Counted from the stretch's first letter, positions 7,939-21,002 are shown. The stretch: DNA of 64,000 nt from Streptomyces sp. 3214.6 (GCF_900129855.1 NZ_LT670819.1:806001-870000), one strand, 5' to 3'. Program-made: numbers and translations. The notes: generated by a model not told the origin, from the letters alone.

Positions 7939-9360
7939 CTATCGCGGTGCCGTCACGGTGGTGCCGGGGGTGAACTGCCACCAGTTCATGTTGAGCAGGT
8001 AGCCGCTGCCGCCGGTGAACCGCAGATAGAGGTCCTGGGTTCCCGTGGCGCCGCTGACCGGGCAGGTCACCGTCCTCCAGGTCTGCCAGCCCCCGGTGTT
8101 CTGCACACCGCACCGGCCCACGACCGTCCCGCTCGGCGAGCCCAGGCGCAGTTCGACGGTGCCGCCGCCGCTGCCCGAGGCCACACGCGTGGTGAAGGAG
8201 GACGCGCCCGGCCCGAAGGCCACGCCCTTGACCTTGAGGTAGTCGCCGTTGTCGATCCAGCCGACGTCCATTCCGCCTTCGCCGGCCGGTTCGGTTTCGA
8301 TCCCGGATCCCCAGGCGAGCGTCTCGGCCTCCTGGCGTACGTACGGGTCGAGCGTGCCGGCCTGGGGCGCGCCGCCGTTCGTCATGTTGATCACCGGGAT
8401 CGTGCCGTCGGCGTTGTAGGAGAACCTCTCCACCGCGACCGAGCGGGTGTAGCCACCGCCGCCCGGGAGCGCGCCGTTGTGGTAGAAGAAGTACGAATTG
8501 CCTTTGAAGTCCACGATCCCGGGGTGGTTGGTGAAGCTGCTGCCCTGTGTGGGCATGACCGTCCCGCGGTAGGTCCAGGGCCCGGTCGGGCCGGGCGCCG
8601 TGGAGTAGGCGATGAACTCCGAGCAGCACTTGGCCGCGAACACCATGTAGTACAGCCCGTTCCGCTTGTAGACCCAGGGACCCTCCTCGTACAGGGTGGG
8701 CCGGTTGGGGTCACCGGTGCGGGTGCCGAACCCCGCGGTGGTGAGCGGGATCCTGGTGAGGCTGCCCGAGTAGGAGGTCATGTCGGCGTTCAGCCTGACG
8801 TACGTCAGATTCGGGTTGCCCCAGTACAGGTAGGCCTGGCCGTCGTCGTCGATGAAGACGGTCGGGTCGATCTCGCCGTTCTCCACCAGCGGGTGGCCGA
8901 GGGCGTCCCGGAACGGGCCGGTGGGGCTGTCCGACACGGCCACACCGATGGCCATGCGGCCGGTCGCCCGGTTCTTCACGGGCACGTACCAGTAGAACCG
9001 GCCGTTGCGCTGTACGGCCTGTCCCGCCCACGCGTCGGAGGACGCCCAACTGAAGGTGGCCAGGCCGAGCGGGGAACCGTGGTCGGTCCAGTTGACCATG
9101 TCGGCGGAGGACCACACCCTCCAGTCCTTCATGGTGAAGTAGGTGGAGCCGTCCTCGTCGTGCCCGGTGTAGAGGTAGACCCGTCCGTTGTAAACCAGCG
9201 GGGCGGGGTCAGCGGTGTAGATGTGCTGGATGATGGGGTTGTCGGCCCGGGCCGCGGTGGGGTGCACCGCGGCGGGAACGACGGCGAACGCCAGCAGGAG
9301 GCCCCCCACCCAGGCGACCGCCCGGGTGAGCCTCGTGCCGGTGGGAGGTACCGTCCTCAT
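7939..9360 (-). CDS. secreted GH43 enzyme with CBM6
   Basis: A protein of about 473 residues with a signal peptide to about residue 40 (HPTAARA-DN). The five-bladed GH43 propeller follows. The general base lies in YTADPAPLVYNG, the pKa modulator in GEIDPTVFIDDDG and the catalytic acid in EEGPWVYKRNG. The C-terminus (from EAETLAWGSG) is a CBM6 module with the WIDNGDYLKV motif. Predicted arabinofuranosidase or beta-xylosidase acting on arabinoxylan. The second ATG of MMRT is preferred because GGAGG lies five bases upstream; the first ATG is at 9363. Spacing to neighbours is 46-58 bp, consistent with one operon. Confidence 0.85.
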   Translation of the reverse strand: MRTVPPTGTRLTRAVAWVGGLLLAFAVVPAAVHPTAARADNPIIQHIYTADPAPLVYNGRVYLYTGHDEDGSTYFTMKDWRVWSSADMVNWTDHGSPLGLATFSWASSDAWAGQAVQRNGRFYWYVPVKNRATGRMAIGVAVSDSPTGPFRDALGHPLVENGEIDPTVFIDDDGQAYLYWGNPNLTYVRLNADMTSYSGSLTRIPLTTAGFGTRTGDPNRPTLYEEGPWVYKRNGLYYMVFAAKCCSEFIAYSTAPGPTGPWTYRGTVMPTQGSSFTNHPGIVDFKGNSYFFYHNGALPGGGGYTRSVAVERFSYNADGTIPVINMTNGGAPQAGTLDPYVRQEAETLAWGSGIETEPAGEGGMDVGWIDNGDYLKVKGVAFGPGASSFTTRVASGSGGGTVELRLGSPSGTVVGRCGVQNTGGWQTWRTVTCPVSGATGTQDLYLRFTGGSGYLLNMNWWQFTPGTTVTAPR

Positions 9361-9418
9361 CATGGCCTCCGGTGAATGTCGGCTGGCGGCTGAGCTGTCG
9401 GCCGGTGCGCGACGCCGC

Positions 9419-11065
9419 TCACGCGCGGGTCCACTTCTGGCCCGCCTGGCCGGTGCAGGTCCACAGGACCAGCGGGGTGCCGTTGGCGGTGCCGGACCCG
9501 TTGACGTCGAGGCACAGCCCGGCGTTGACGTTGCGGATCGACCCGTCGGCTTGCATGGTCCACTTCTGGTTGCTCTGACCGTTGCAGGACCAGGTGATGA
9601 CCCGGGTTCCGTTGGTGGTGCCGTGGTTGTAGGCGTCCAGGCACTTGTCGCCGAAGACACGGATCTCGCCACCGGCCCACGTGGTCCACAGCTGGTCGGC
9701 GGCCGTGTGGCAGTCCCAGATCAGTGCCGTGGCTCCGGCCGCCGTGGAGGCGTTGTCCACGTCCAGGCAGCGGCCGGCGGCGCTGCCTCGCAGACGGGAA
9801 GTGGTGGCGGGCACCGGGCTGCCACCGGCCACCTTGAACACGGCGGCGCCGTGCGCGGGGACGCTCGCCGAGATCTGGCCGGAGGTGCTCGACGTACCGC
9901 CGGTCCACAGGTCGGTGAGGGTGAACGAGCTTCCGCTGAGGCCGACTTGTGCGGCCGTGGCGGTGACGGTCGCGGTGCCGCTCCCCCGGTTGAACAGGCC
10001 CACGGCGACGGAGCCGTCGGACAGGGGCTTGGCGAACACCTCGGTGCTGCCGTCGTCGCGCACCCGGCGTCCGCCCGCGCCCAGCGAGTCCTGGTTGACC
10101 GCCAGCAGGCGGGGGTTGCGCAGGATGGCGCTCACGTCGGCGGACATGGTGCGGATGTCGTTGCCGGCCATGAGGGGGGCCGAGAGCAGCGACCACAGGG
10201 CGAAGTGCGAGCGGGACTCGGTCAGTGACAGTCCGGGGCGGCCGACGACCAGCATGTCGGGGTCGTTCCAGTGGCCCGGACCCGACTGAGCGGCCAGCGG
10301 CGCGGTGACGTCGAGGACGTTGCCGACTCCCATCGGGTAGCTGTTGGTGTTGCCGTTCTGCCAGATGTCGAGGAGGTCCTCGGTCGTCCGCCACAGGTCG
10401 GCGACCTGGCCCCAGTTGTAGGTGGCGCCGGTGATGGCGTGGAAGCTGTTGGGGTTGATGCTGTAGACGATCGGGCGGCCGGTGGCGCGCAGCGCGTCGC
10501 GCATGAGCGTGAACCGCGCGACCTGCTCGTCACGTGTGCCGCTGGAGGAGCACCAGTCGTACTTGAGGTAGTCCACCCCCCACGAGGCGAACGTGGCGGC
10601 GTCCTGGGTCTCGTGGCCCCGGCTGCCCGTGGACCCCGGGTAGCCGCCCGAGGTCTGCGCGCAGGTGCGCTCTCCCGGCACCTGGTAGATGCCGAACTTC
10701 AGGCCCTTGCCGTGGATGTAGTCGCCGAGCGCCTTCATCCCGCTGGGGAACTTGGCCGAATTCGCCCGCAGGTTGCCCGCCGCGTCACGCTGCGGGTCGA
10801 ACCAGCAGTCGTCGACCACCACGTACCGGTAGCCCGCGTCCTTCATGCCCGAGGACACCATGGCGTCGGCGGCCTGGCGGACCTGTGCCTCGGTGATCCC
10901 GCATCCGAAGCTGTTCCAGCTGTTCCAGCCCAGCGGCGGGGTGAGTGCCGGGCTGCCGGGCGCGGCCGCGGCGGTGGAGTGGACGGAGGCCGTGAAGGAC
11001 GCGGTGAGCGTCAGCGCGGCGGCCGCGAAGAGTTCGAGCAGTCGTCTGCCTGGTCGTCGGGGCAC
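9419..11065 (-). CDS. secreted GH27 alpha-galactosidase with ricin-type CBM13
   Basis: A 548-residue enzyme with a signal peptide to about residue 35. The GH27 domain begins LTPPLGWNSWNSFGC. The nucleophile is Asp170 in YLKYDWCSS and the acid/base Asp230 in WRTTEDLLD. A beta-sandwich follows at about 330-410, then a ricin-B (CBM13) trefoil from about 420 with three QxW repeats. The GTG at 11065 has AAGGA seven bases upstream and gives a proper signal peptide; longer frames upstream run into the promoter. It would remove alpha-galactosyl (or beta-arabinopyranosyl) side groups from galactomannan or arabinogalactan. First gene of the minus-strand operon. Confidence 0.9.
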   Translation of the reverse strand: MPRRPGRRLLELFAAAALTLTASFTASVHSTAAAAPGSPALTPPLGWNSWNSFGCGITEAQVRQAADAMVSSGMKDAGYRYVVVDDCWFDPQRDAAGNLRANSAKFPSGMKALGDYIHGKGLKFGIYQVPGERTCAQTSGGYPGSTGSRGHETQDAATFASWGVDYLKYDWCSSSGTRDEQVARFTLMRDALRATGRPIVYSINPNSFHAITGATYNWGQVADLWRTTEDLLDIWQNGNTNSYPMGVGNVLDVTAPLAAQSGPGHWNDPDMLVVGRPGLSLTESRSHFALWSLLSAPLMAGNDIRTMSADVSAILRNPRLLAVNQDSLGAGGRRVRDDGSTEVFAKPLSDGSVAVGLFNRGSGTATVTATAAQVGLSGSSFTLTDLWTGGTSSTSGQISASVPAHGAAVFKVAGGSPVPATTSRLRGSAAGRCLDVDNASTAAGATALIWDCHTAADQLWTTWAGGEIRVFGDKCLDAYNHGTTNGTRVITWSCNGQSNQKWTMQADGSIRNVNAGLCLDVNGSGTANGTPLVLWTCTGQAGQKWTRA

Positions 11066-11472
11066 CGTGAGGTCCTTTCCAGGGGTGAGGGCGCCGTGGG
11101 GATGATCATCGACGGCGCCAGACAGCGGATGAAAGCCGCGCTGCGACGACAATGTCATGCCTATGACACCTCATCGATCATTCGAAATTTCCACTTGATT
11201 TCGGATCGTCAATCTCACGGATCCTAGAGAGAGTCCCGAGCCTGTCAACACATTCGTCGAGACCGCCGCGCCAGTGACCGGCAATCGACCACCATCAGCC
11301 ACCCCAGAACTCCGAAATATTTCGCTGCTCGAAGCGAATCATGCGGGACCTATTGACGGGAGCTGTCGGCCTCCTATCATCCAGAAAGCTCGATGAGTCG
11401 ATGAGTGTTCGCGATTTCGAACACGGCGAGTGCACCCCCCACCCAAGCGCTCCCTCACAGAGAGAACGACAC
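11066..11472. promoter_or_regulatory. divergent hemicellulase promoter region with several inverted repeats
   Basis: No gene in these 407 bp. It is AT-richer than its surroundings and contains four palindromes: TGTCATGCCTATGACA (11153-11168); TCGAAATTTC-like at about 11182-11191; CGAAATATTTCG (11313-11324); TGTTCGCGATTTCGAACA (11406-11423, 6-bp arms). The repeated CGAAA/TTTCG half-sites resemble the CGAA/TTCG type sites described for actinomycete xylan regulators. Together they probably control both flanking transcription units; the cognate regulator is not obvious in the window. Confidence 0.55.
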
Positions 11473-15166
<3,694 letters not shown>

Positions 15167-15172
15167 CGACCT

Positions 15173-15197
15173 GGGCCCCGCCGCTCGTGCGGGGCCC
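15173..15197. terminator. terminator hairpin after GH10-GH62
   Basis: GGGCCCCGC (15173-15181), 7-base loop, GCGGGGCCC (15189-15197); it begins 6 bp after the stop codon. A strong GC stem without T-run. Confidence 0.8.
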
Positions 15198-15226
15198 AAG
15201 TCCTGCCAGTGCCCACGGTACGGGCG

Positions 15227-15887
15227 GCGGCGCGGTGGGCACCCCACCATTTGGCGAACTGCTTGTCGCGCGTGGACAGTTCACCGACCAGCTCGATCAG
15301 GCGCGGGTCCTCGGGGTACTTCGCCCCTCCATGCGCAGCTGCTCCACGGCGATCTGCGCCGAACCCTTCCAGTCCGCGTACAGGCCGCGCATCGCCGGAT
15401 CGGTGAAGATGAGCCGCGGGTAGTTGCGGTGCTTCTCCGGGATGCTGGAGAAATCGGTGGCCAGCGCGGCCGCCAGTGCGTTCCACGCCAGAATGTCACC
15501 GCGCCGCCCCTGCACGATGGCCGGGGTCGCGGTGAGGTCGTCCAGCACGCGTTGCAGCTGCGGTTGAACCTTCTGCCTGCCTGGGCGCCGGGTGCGGACG
15601 GTGGTCTTGCCCGCGAGCTGGAAGAGGTAGCCCCGCTCGTCGTCGTCCAGGTGGAGCACCCGGGCGAGGGTGTCCAGCACCGGCGCGGACGCCTGCATAC
15701 GGCCCTGCTCAAGCCGCGTGTAGTAGTCCGTGCTGATCGAGGCGAGCTGGGCGACCTCCTCACGGCGCAGCCCGGGAACCCGGCGGGGCCCGCCCGTCTC
15801 CGGCAGCCCGACCGTGCGCGGGCTCAGCTCCGAACGGCGCTTCTTGAGGAATTCTCCCAGCTCATTGAGGGGGACGTTGCTGGTCAT
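15227..15887 (-). pseudogene. frameshifted MmyB-like XRE regulator
   Basis: The N-terminal XRE helix-turn-helix is intact (PGLRREEVAQLASISTDYYT, then LEQGRMQ), followed by the start of a MmyB ligand-binding domain (ILAWNALAAAL). At about 15334 a single-base loss in a G-run shifts the frame after EQLRMEG. The other frame continues in family register as AKYPEDPRLIELVGELS up to KWWGAHRAAARTVGT. It then loses similarity, so the last ~40-50 residues are also missing. MmyB-type regulators normally sit divergently beside an SDR gene, and a broken SDR follows here. A one-base sequencing error could explain the shift but not the missing end. Confidence 0.7.
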
Positions 15888-16079
15888 GCTTCCCAGCATG
15901 ACATCGATCGCACCTGGGGAAGGGGGGAGAATTTCCTCCCGGGATATCCCTCTCCCCGGATGGAATCCTCCGCTTTTGACGGCTGCCCTCGCATGTGAGG
16001 CTCGATCGTGAGCAGCCGTTCCCGGGCCCCCGGCGCGGTGCGCTTCGAGACCCTGGCCGACCTGTACACCGTCCACCGC

Positions 16080-16246
16080 GGGCGCGGTCCTACCCCGCCC
16101 GCTTCGGCACCGCCGGCCACACCGTCGCCCTCTTCTCCCGCAACGCCGAGAACCTGGACGGCCTCGCGGCCGGGCTGGCCCGCGAGGGCATCCAGGCCCG
16201 CGGTTTCACCGCCGACGTCCTCGACCTCGATTCCCTCTGCGCCGCC
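16080..16246 (+). pseudogene. fragment of a short-chain dehydrogenase
   Basis: About 55 residues reading RFGTAGHTVALFSRNAENLD, then an LREGI-like helix and GFTADVLDLDSL. This is the second-strand and third-strand part of an SDR Rossmann fold. The nucleotide-binding glycine motif and the whole catalytic half are missing, and the similarity stops abruptly near 16246. It lies divergent from the broken MmyB-like gene, which fits the usual MmyB-SDR pair. Confidence 0.6.
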
Positions 16247-17160
16247 CCGTACGCGGCCGCAGCCCAGAAGACGAGACCACAACACTGATGTACCCCTCTG
16301 GCAGCCCGGTCACGGCGTACTCTTCCTCCGCGTTTGTCGTAGTCCGAACCAACTGCCGGCCGCGCGTGTCGATGACAGTTACTGCGGCATGGCGCACGGG
16401 TCGCTGCTGGGCGTTGCGGACTGTGCCGAAAAGCATGGGCACCGACTCGCCGAAGTGGTGATGGTGGTGGACCGGGAGCGCAGTGGGCGTGGGCGTCTCC
16501 ACGGAGGAGTCCTCTACCGGTGGCTCCTCGATATTTTCCTCGGTGTTCAAGCCCTGGGTGCGACACCACTGCTGGGAACGCTGAGCACGATGAATAGGCC
16601 CATGCCCACTGCGGGGAAGAGCTGTTTGGTGAAGGGCGCAACGCCGAAGGAGAATGTGGCCACCGCTGTGGTGAGCAAGAAGGCGACCACCATGGTTGAG
16701 GGGTCGTCGGGAAGATAGCCCAGTCCCACTCCGGCCAGGAAGCCCACGGGGCTGAGGAGGGCGGAAAGGCCCATTACTGTCAGCAGTTTCCGGCGCCGGT
16801 TGAAGGTCACCGGGTGGTGCCCATCTGGTCTTTTGCCACAGTGGGTGCTACGTCCTCGACTTGCAGCTTGACGCGGTCATGTGCAGCAACTGTGCTGAAG
16901 TCCTTGATGAGAGCCTGCTCGAGTGACACTCCGCCTTGGCCACGTAGAGCACACCGTGTGTGCGCCCGGGGACGTAACCCGCCACGGCATTGCGGTCGAG
17001 TACTGCTCGGCGGGCTTCCTGGCGTCCGGCCACGGCGGTGACGTCGAACCCACCGGGATGCTGTCGCCGCAGAACTGGGCCCCTTCGCGTTGCCGTCCTC
17101 CGGGACCAGGATGGCGGGCCCGCCGTTGGCCTCGACCCATCGGACATCCCTCCGCGGCCA
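16206..17160 (-). pseudogene. eroded membrane protein with C-terminal carboxypeptidase-regulatory-like domain
   Basis: Four pieces in three frames look like one ancestral gene. About 17133-17080 gives EANGGPAILVPEDGNAKG. A second frame gives GAQFCGDSIPVG and a third GGFDVTAVAGRQEARRA. The first frame returns as GVSLEQALIKDFSTVAAHD, ending at 16807. An 87-residue membrane piece follows (16547-16810, about three TM helices, ending VPSSG). Last is a 114-residue piece (16206-16550) with FGTVRNAQQRPVRHAAVTV, a carboxypeptidase-regulatory-like fold. The order resembles YhgE/Pip (DUF3533-like) membrane proteins with internal deletions. Similarity ends at about 16263, abutting the SDR fragment. Alternatively the last two pieces could be small coupled genes (GTG and TTG starts overlapping TGA). 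Confidence 0.5.
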
Positions 17161-17327
17161 GAAGCGCGGGGCGAAGGCGGCCTACCGCCCCGCCCTGACG
17201 ACGGGCGCGGTGTCGGAGCCGGCGCTGGCGGGGATGCCCGCCCCGGGCCCGGTGGAATCGGGTGCCCGCGACCCGGCCTGACAGATCGAGTTCGGCGCCG
17301 GGCTCGGCCACGCTCCGGGACGACCGC

Positions 17328-19715
17328 TCACTCGTGCCGGAGGCCCTCCGGCCGCGTCGACCGCCACAGTGTGGGAAGGGTCAGCAGGGTCACGCCGACG
17401 GCGGCGGTCGCGCCGATGCCGGCCATGGCCGGCAGGGTGCTCCAGTCGTAGACCAGGGGCTTGCCGATGAGACCGAGCAGTGCGCCGCCGAGGAGCGTCC
17501 CGACCAGCTCCGCGACGAGCAGCCCCAGCGCGACGGGCAGTGCGGTCTGCCAGAGGACGGATGCGCCGAGCGTACGCCGCCCGGTACCGAAGGCGACCAG
17601 CACGGCCATGATGCGTGCACGGTCTCGGAGTTGTTCCAGCGCGCCGAGCAGCATGCTCGCGGCGATCAGCATCAGGACGGCCGTCACCCCGGCCAGCAAG
17701 GCCCGCTTGATCCCGTCGAGGGCCGGATTGCCCTGAGGCTGTCCTGGGAAGTCGACAGTGAAGGAAGGGTCCAGCCGGGCGGCCGCGGTACGGATGCGGT
17801 CCTGCACGTCCCTGCTTGCGGCCGTGTAGGTGAGGTCGACCGTGCTGACAGCGTGTGCGATCGCGTTCGGCCCTGCCGCCCTGGGGGTGGTGAGCAGCAT
17901 GCGCTCGGGGAAGTCGACTGCTGGATCGGCGCTCTTGGCGTGAGTGGTGCCGGTGATGCGCGGTACCTTCCATTCGGGGCCGTCAGCGCCGATGCGCAGC
18001 CTCATGCCCGCCTTCCACGTGGTCATGTCGTCCGCTCCGTGCGTCCCGGCCGGAGTGACGAGGAAGGCGTCCCCGTCGGAACAGGCGGGCAACACGGCCA
18101 GTCGGCGCAACCCGGCGCAGTCGGCTATGCGGACCGTCTGCGGGAACGCGCCGTCGGGCGTACTCACGGACAACTCCCCAAAACCGACGGCCTGCCGCAC
18201 ACCGGGAGTCGAGGCGAACACCGGGGCGTACCGCTCCTCGCCCCCCTTGCCGTCATCGAGGCGGGCGAAACCTATGTGTGTGCGGGGCGAGGAGGAACCG
18301 TGCGCCGCCTGTGGGGTGTGGTCCGCAGATTGCTGGGTGATCCCGGTGAAGAGGGTCTGCAGCGCCACGGCACCGGCCACGGCGACCGCGATCCCGTTGA
18401 CCGAGCGGGTGGCAGCCTCGCCGTGCAACTGCATCCTCCGCACCGCCAGTTGCCAGGACAGCGGACCGAAGCCGCCGATCAGCCCGGTGAAGCGTTCCAC
18501 GATCCAAGGCAGCACGGCGGTGACCCCGACGAGCAGCGCGAGCATGCCGGCGATCACCTGCACGACGGTGGTGACGTCCTGCAGGTCGGGTGCGTTACGC
18601 ACGGACGTCCGCAGCAGGACCAGTCCCAGCAGGGGAAGCGCGATACGCCACCACAGGCGCCGGGTGGTCCCGCCGGACCTGCGGACGACTCCGAGGGGCT
18701 CCACGGCCACCTTGTTCATCGCCATCCGCGTGACGACGAGGGAGAGTGCCAGGACGGCGACGACCGTGAGGGCCGCCAGTAGAGGCTGTGGAGTGAGATC
18801 CTCGGTGAAGACGCCCAGCCCCTGAACCTCCACCAGCCCGACGAACTGACGGCCCGCCATGAACAGGATCGCGCCCAGCACGATACCGGCCAGTGTGCTG
18901 AGCAGCGTCTCGCCCGCGGCGATGCCGGCCGTCATCCGACGGTCCGCGCCGACCAGCCGCAGGGCGGCCAGCCGCCGGTCCCGGTGCTCACCGCCGAACC
19001 GGACGGCCGCGGCGATGAAGATGCCGACCGGGGCGAGCAGCACGACGATCCCCGCGATGCTGAGCAGGGCGAGTTCGGGGGAGAGGGGCTTCTTCGGGTA
19101 GGCCTTCCCGAAGTGGTCCAGTCGCCGCGTGCCCGCGACGCCGTTCACCATGTGATCTCCGCCCAGGTAGAAGACGTACTCGCCGGGGTCGAGCAGGCCC
19201 GGGTCGCCTACCTCGCCCACGACGGTGTGGGCGAGGCGCTCGCGCAGCAGCTCGCTGCCCGGTGCGGCCAGCAGCTTGCGCAGTGCTGGTGACACGACCA
19301 TCTCTCCGGGGCGTGGATAGCGGAGGAGTCCGGGCGGAAGCGGTGCGCCGGACCCCTCCGGCTGCACCATGCGCCCACGGATCTTCTTGTCCCTGAACAC
19401 GGTGTCGATATCACTGATCAGCACCGTGCCCGCCGAGGGTTTGATGGCGCGGTCGTCGAGGTTGACGTCGATGCGGTGGTGAATGCGCTCGTCCCGGTCG
19501 TGCCTGGCGGTGGGTACCGACGCGGCGAGCAACAGCACGGCGACTCCGAGCCCGACCCCGACGGCCGTGAGGGTGGTGCGGATCTTGCCCTCCCGGCCAC
19601 CGGTCAGGGCGAGCCGGGCACCGAGGCCGAGCGCGCGAAGCGCTCCGAAACGCCGTCCACCGCCCGGCACTCTCGCGGTCACGACATGGCGCTCATCTTG
19701 CGGAGCTGGGCTCAC
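17328..19715 (-). CDS. FtsX-type ABC transporter permease (MacB-like), orphan
   Basis: A 795-residue membrane protein with the two-FtsX-domain layout. The first helix is at about 47-66 (TTLTAVGVGLGVAVLLLAAS) and a three-helix FtsX block at about 225-345. Central helices lie at about 375-430. A large extracytoplasmic domain occupies about 470-640 and a final three-helix block the C-terminus. GTG start with GAGGAAG ribosome site. Such permeases export peptides or lipids, or transmit force or signal with an ATPase, but no ABC ATPase gene lies beside it here. A 7-bp-arm palindrome lies ~137 bp upstream. Confidence 0.8.
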   Translation of the reverse strand: MSPAPQDERHVVTARVPGGGRRFGALRALGLGARLALTGGREGKIRTTLTAVGVGLGVAVLLLAASVPTARHDRDERIHHRIDVNLDDRAIKPSAGTVLISDIDTVFRDKKIRGRMVQPEGSGAPLPPGLLRYPRPGEMVVSPALRKLLAAPGSELLRERLAHTVVGEVGDPGLLDPGEYVFYLGGDHMVNGVAGTRRLDHFGKAYPKKPLSPELALLSIAGIVVLLAPVGIFIAAAVRFGGEHRDRRLAALRLVGADRRMTAGIAAGETLLSTLAGIVLGAILFMAGRQFVGLVEVQGLGVFTEDLTPQPLLAALTVVAVLALSLVVTRMAMNKVAVEPLGVVRRSGGTTRRLWWRIALPLLGLVLLRTSVRNAPDLQDVTTVVQVIAGMLALLVGVTAVLPWIVERFTGLIGGFGPLSWQLAVRRMQLHGEAATRSVNGIAVAVAGAVALQTLFTGITQQSADHTPQAAHGSSSPRTHIGFARLDDGKGGEERYAPVFASTPGVRQAVGFGELSVSTPDGAFPQTVRIADCAGLRRLAVLPACSDGDAFLVTPAGTHGADDMTTWKAGMRLRIGADGPEWKVPRITGTTHAKSADPAVDFPERMLLTTPRAAGPNAIAHAVSTVDLTYTAASRDVQDRIRTAAARLDPSFTVDFPGQPQGNPALDGIKRALLAGVTAVLMLIAASMLLGALEQLRDRARIMAVLVAFGTGRRTLGASVLWQTALPVALGLLVAELVGTLLGGALLGLIGKPLVYDWSTLPAMAGIGATAAVGVTLLTLPTLWRSTRPEGLRHE

Positions 19716-19851
19716 TGTCTTCCTCTCGTACGGGCGCGGGGCGCCGTCCGTACGGCCCGGCGGCCAGGGGGGAGGGGGGAGGGGTGCCGATCACAATCGG
19801 CCGTACAGAAGGGGGCGGCATGGCGTGGAACACGCCAGCTGGCATGCCACA

Positions 19852-19870
19852 CTATACACCGTATGTATAG
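19852..19870. promoter_or_regulatory. perfect inverted repeat upstream of the FtsX-type permease
   Basis: CTATACA-ccgta-TGTATAG, two perfect 7-bp arms, in a short AT-rich patch of an otherwise gene-free 370-bp interval (19716-20085). TATA elements inside it could also be -10 sequences. The size and spacing suit a PadR, TetR or GntR dimer; no such regulator is encoded nearby. Confidence 0.55.
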
Positions 19871-20085
19871 TCGCGCATACTTGTACCGTAGCAACCATGG
19901 TGCACCGTGTCACAACGTCATGCGGTGGTAACCGGTCACCGGCGCGGAGCGTACGGATGGTCGCCCGCTGGATCAGGGGCGTGAGCGGAGCGGTTCCAGC
20001 CGCTGAGCCGTGGGGAGGCCGGCTCCGCTGCGGGCGTCGCCGCTGGCGGGTTCGAGCGCCGTGTGCTCCCCGGCGACGCGGGGAT

Positions 20086-20607
20086 TCACGCGGCGCGGTA
20101 CAGACCCCGGCCCGCGCGGCGGATCTGGGACGTGCCGACCAGGCGGTCGAGAGTGCTGCGCACGGCGTTGATGCTGCCGCTGTCCGTGGCACGGCCGAGC
20201 GCCTCGGCGACATCGCGTGCCCGGACGTCGGTGTCACCGGCTCCGGCGAAGTAGTCCAGGATCTGCTCGGTGAGTTTGCCGTACTTCTGCTGACCGCCCG
20301 CCTCGTCGGAGGCCGTGGCCTCGTCGACGGGAGCCGTCGTGGCCGGCTCCCGTCGCGGCTCCACGCGGGTGGCACCGCCGGTCTCGTACGTGCCCGTGGC
20401 GCCGACGGCTACGGGCGGTGCCGACCCGGCGGCGGACATGAGGGTCTGCAGCGCACCCAGGGCCCGCTGGACTGAGCCGAGGTGCGCCTTGACCGCGGCC
20501 AACTCCCGTTCAAGGGCCTGCTTCTGGACCTCCAGCCGAGCCAGGTCCTCCTGGAGGCTCTCGGCGGTGACCTCGATCTCATGCGCAGCGTGGGTTACAG
20601 ACACCAT
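20086..20607 (-). CDS. coiled-coil plus winged-helix-like protein, function unknown
   Basis: A 173-residue protein. Residues about 12-55 form a strongly heptad-like coiled coil (ESLQEDLARLEVQKQALERE and on). A low-complexity Ala/Thr/Pro linker follows. The last ~65 residues (QKYGKLTEQILDYFAG, then an ARDVAEALGR helix-turn-helix and a wing ending RRAGRGLYRAA) look like a winged-helix DNA-binding fold of the kind used by plasmid or phage regulators. AGAGGA precedes the ATG. A DNA-binding dimer is likely; the target is unknown. Confidence 0.7.
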   Translation of the reverse strand: MVSVTHAAHEIEVTAESLQEDLARLEVQKQALERELAAVKAHLGSVQRALGALQTLMSAAGSAPPVAVGATGTYETGGATRVEPRREPATTAPVDEATASDEAGGQQKYGKLTEQILDYFAGAGDTDVRARDVAEALGRATDSGSINAVRSTLDRLVGTSQIRRAGRGLYRAA

Positions 20608-20750
20608 GTGTTCCTCTCGCCCCTCAACCCCGTGGTCGCGCCCGTGTCCCGTGCCACGACATGTCATTCGGCTCGCTATCGGCACCACGCAACGTCATAG
20701 GCGGGAACACCGGCGCGTCGAGGAGAGACCTGGCAGCCCCCGGGTGTCGA

Positions 20751-21002
20751 CTATTCGATGGCGCAGCCCGGGTCGGGGGCGTCCTCCGAGAAGGGGGCGC
20801 CGTGCGGCAGCACGTAAAGGACTTCGAGAACGACGTCCGTGGTTTCGCGGTTCTCACCGATGTGCACGTGATCGGTGCCCGCCGGTTCCTGGATCGTGCT
20901 TCCCACCTCGGGGCCGCCCGGGGTCGCGTGGGTCAGGCCTGCGGGGAGGGAGACAGCGGCGAGCACAGCACCGACGGCTCCCAGACGTGCCAGGATGCGC
21001 AT
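20751..21002 (-). pseudogene. secreted cupin protein with internal in-frame deletion
   Basis: 83 residues. A good signal peptide (MRILARLGAVGAVLAAVSLP, cleavage near THA-TP) is followed almost at once by GTDHVHIGENRETTDVVLEV and LPHGAPFSEDAPDPGC. The latter is the last strand region of secreted Streptomyces cupins. The central ~70-80 residues carrying the metal-binding histidines are absent, with the frame kept. It may still be translated as a small secreted protein, but it cannot form the usual cupin barrel. Confidence 0.6.
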
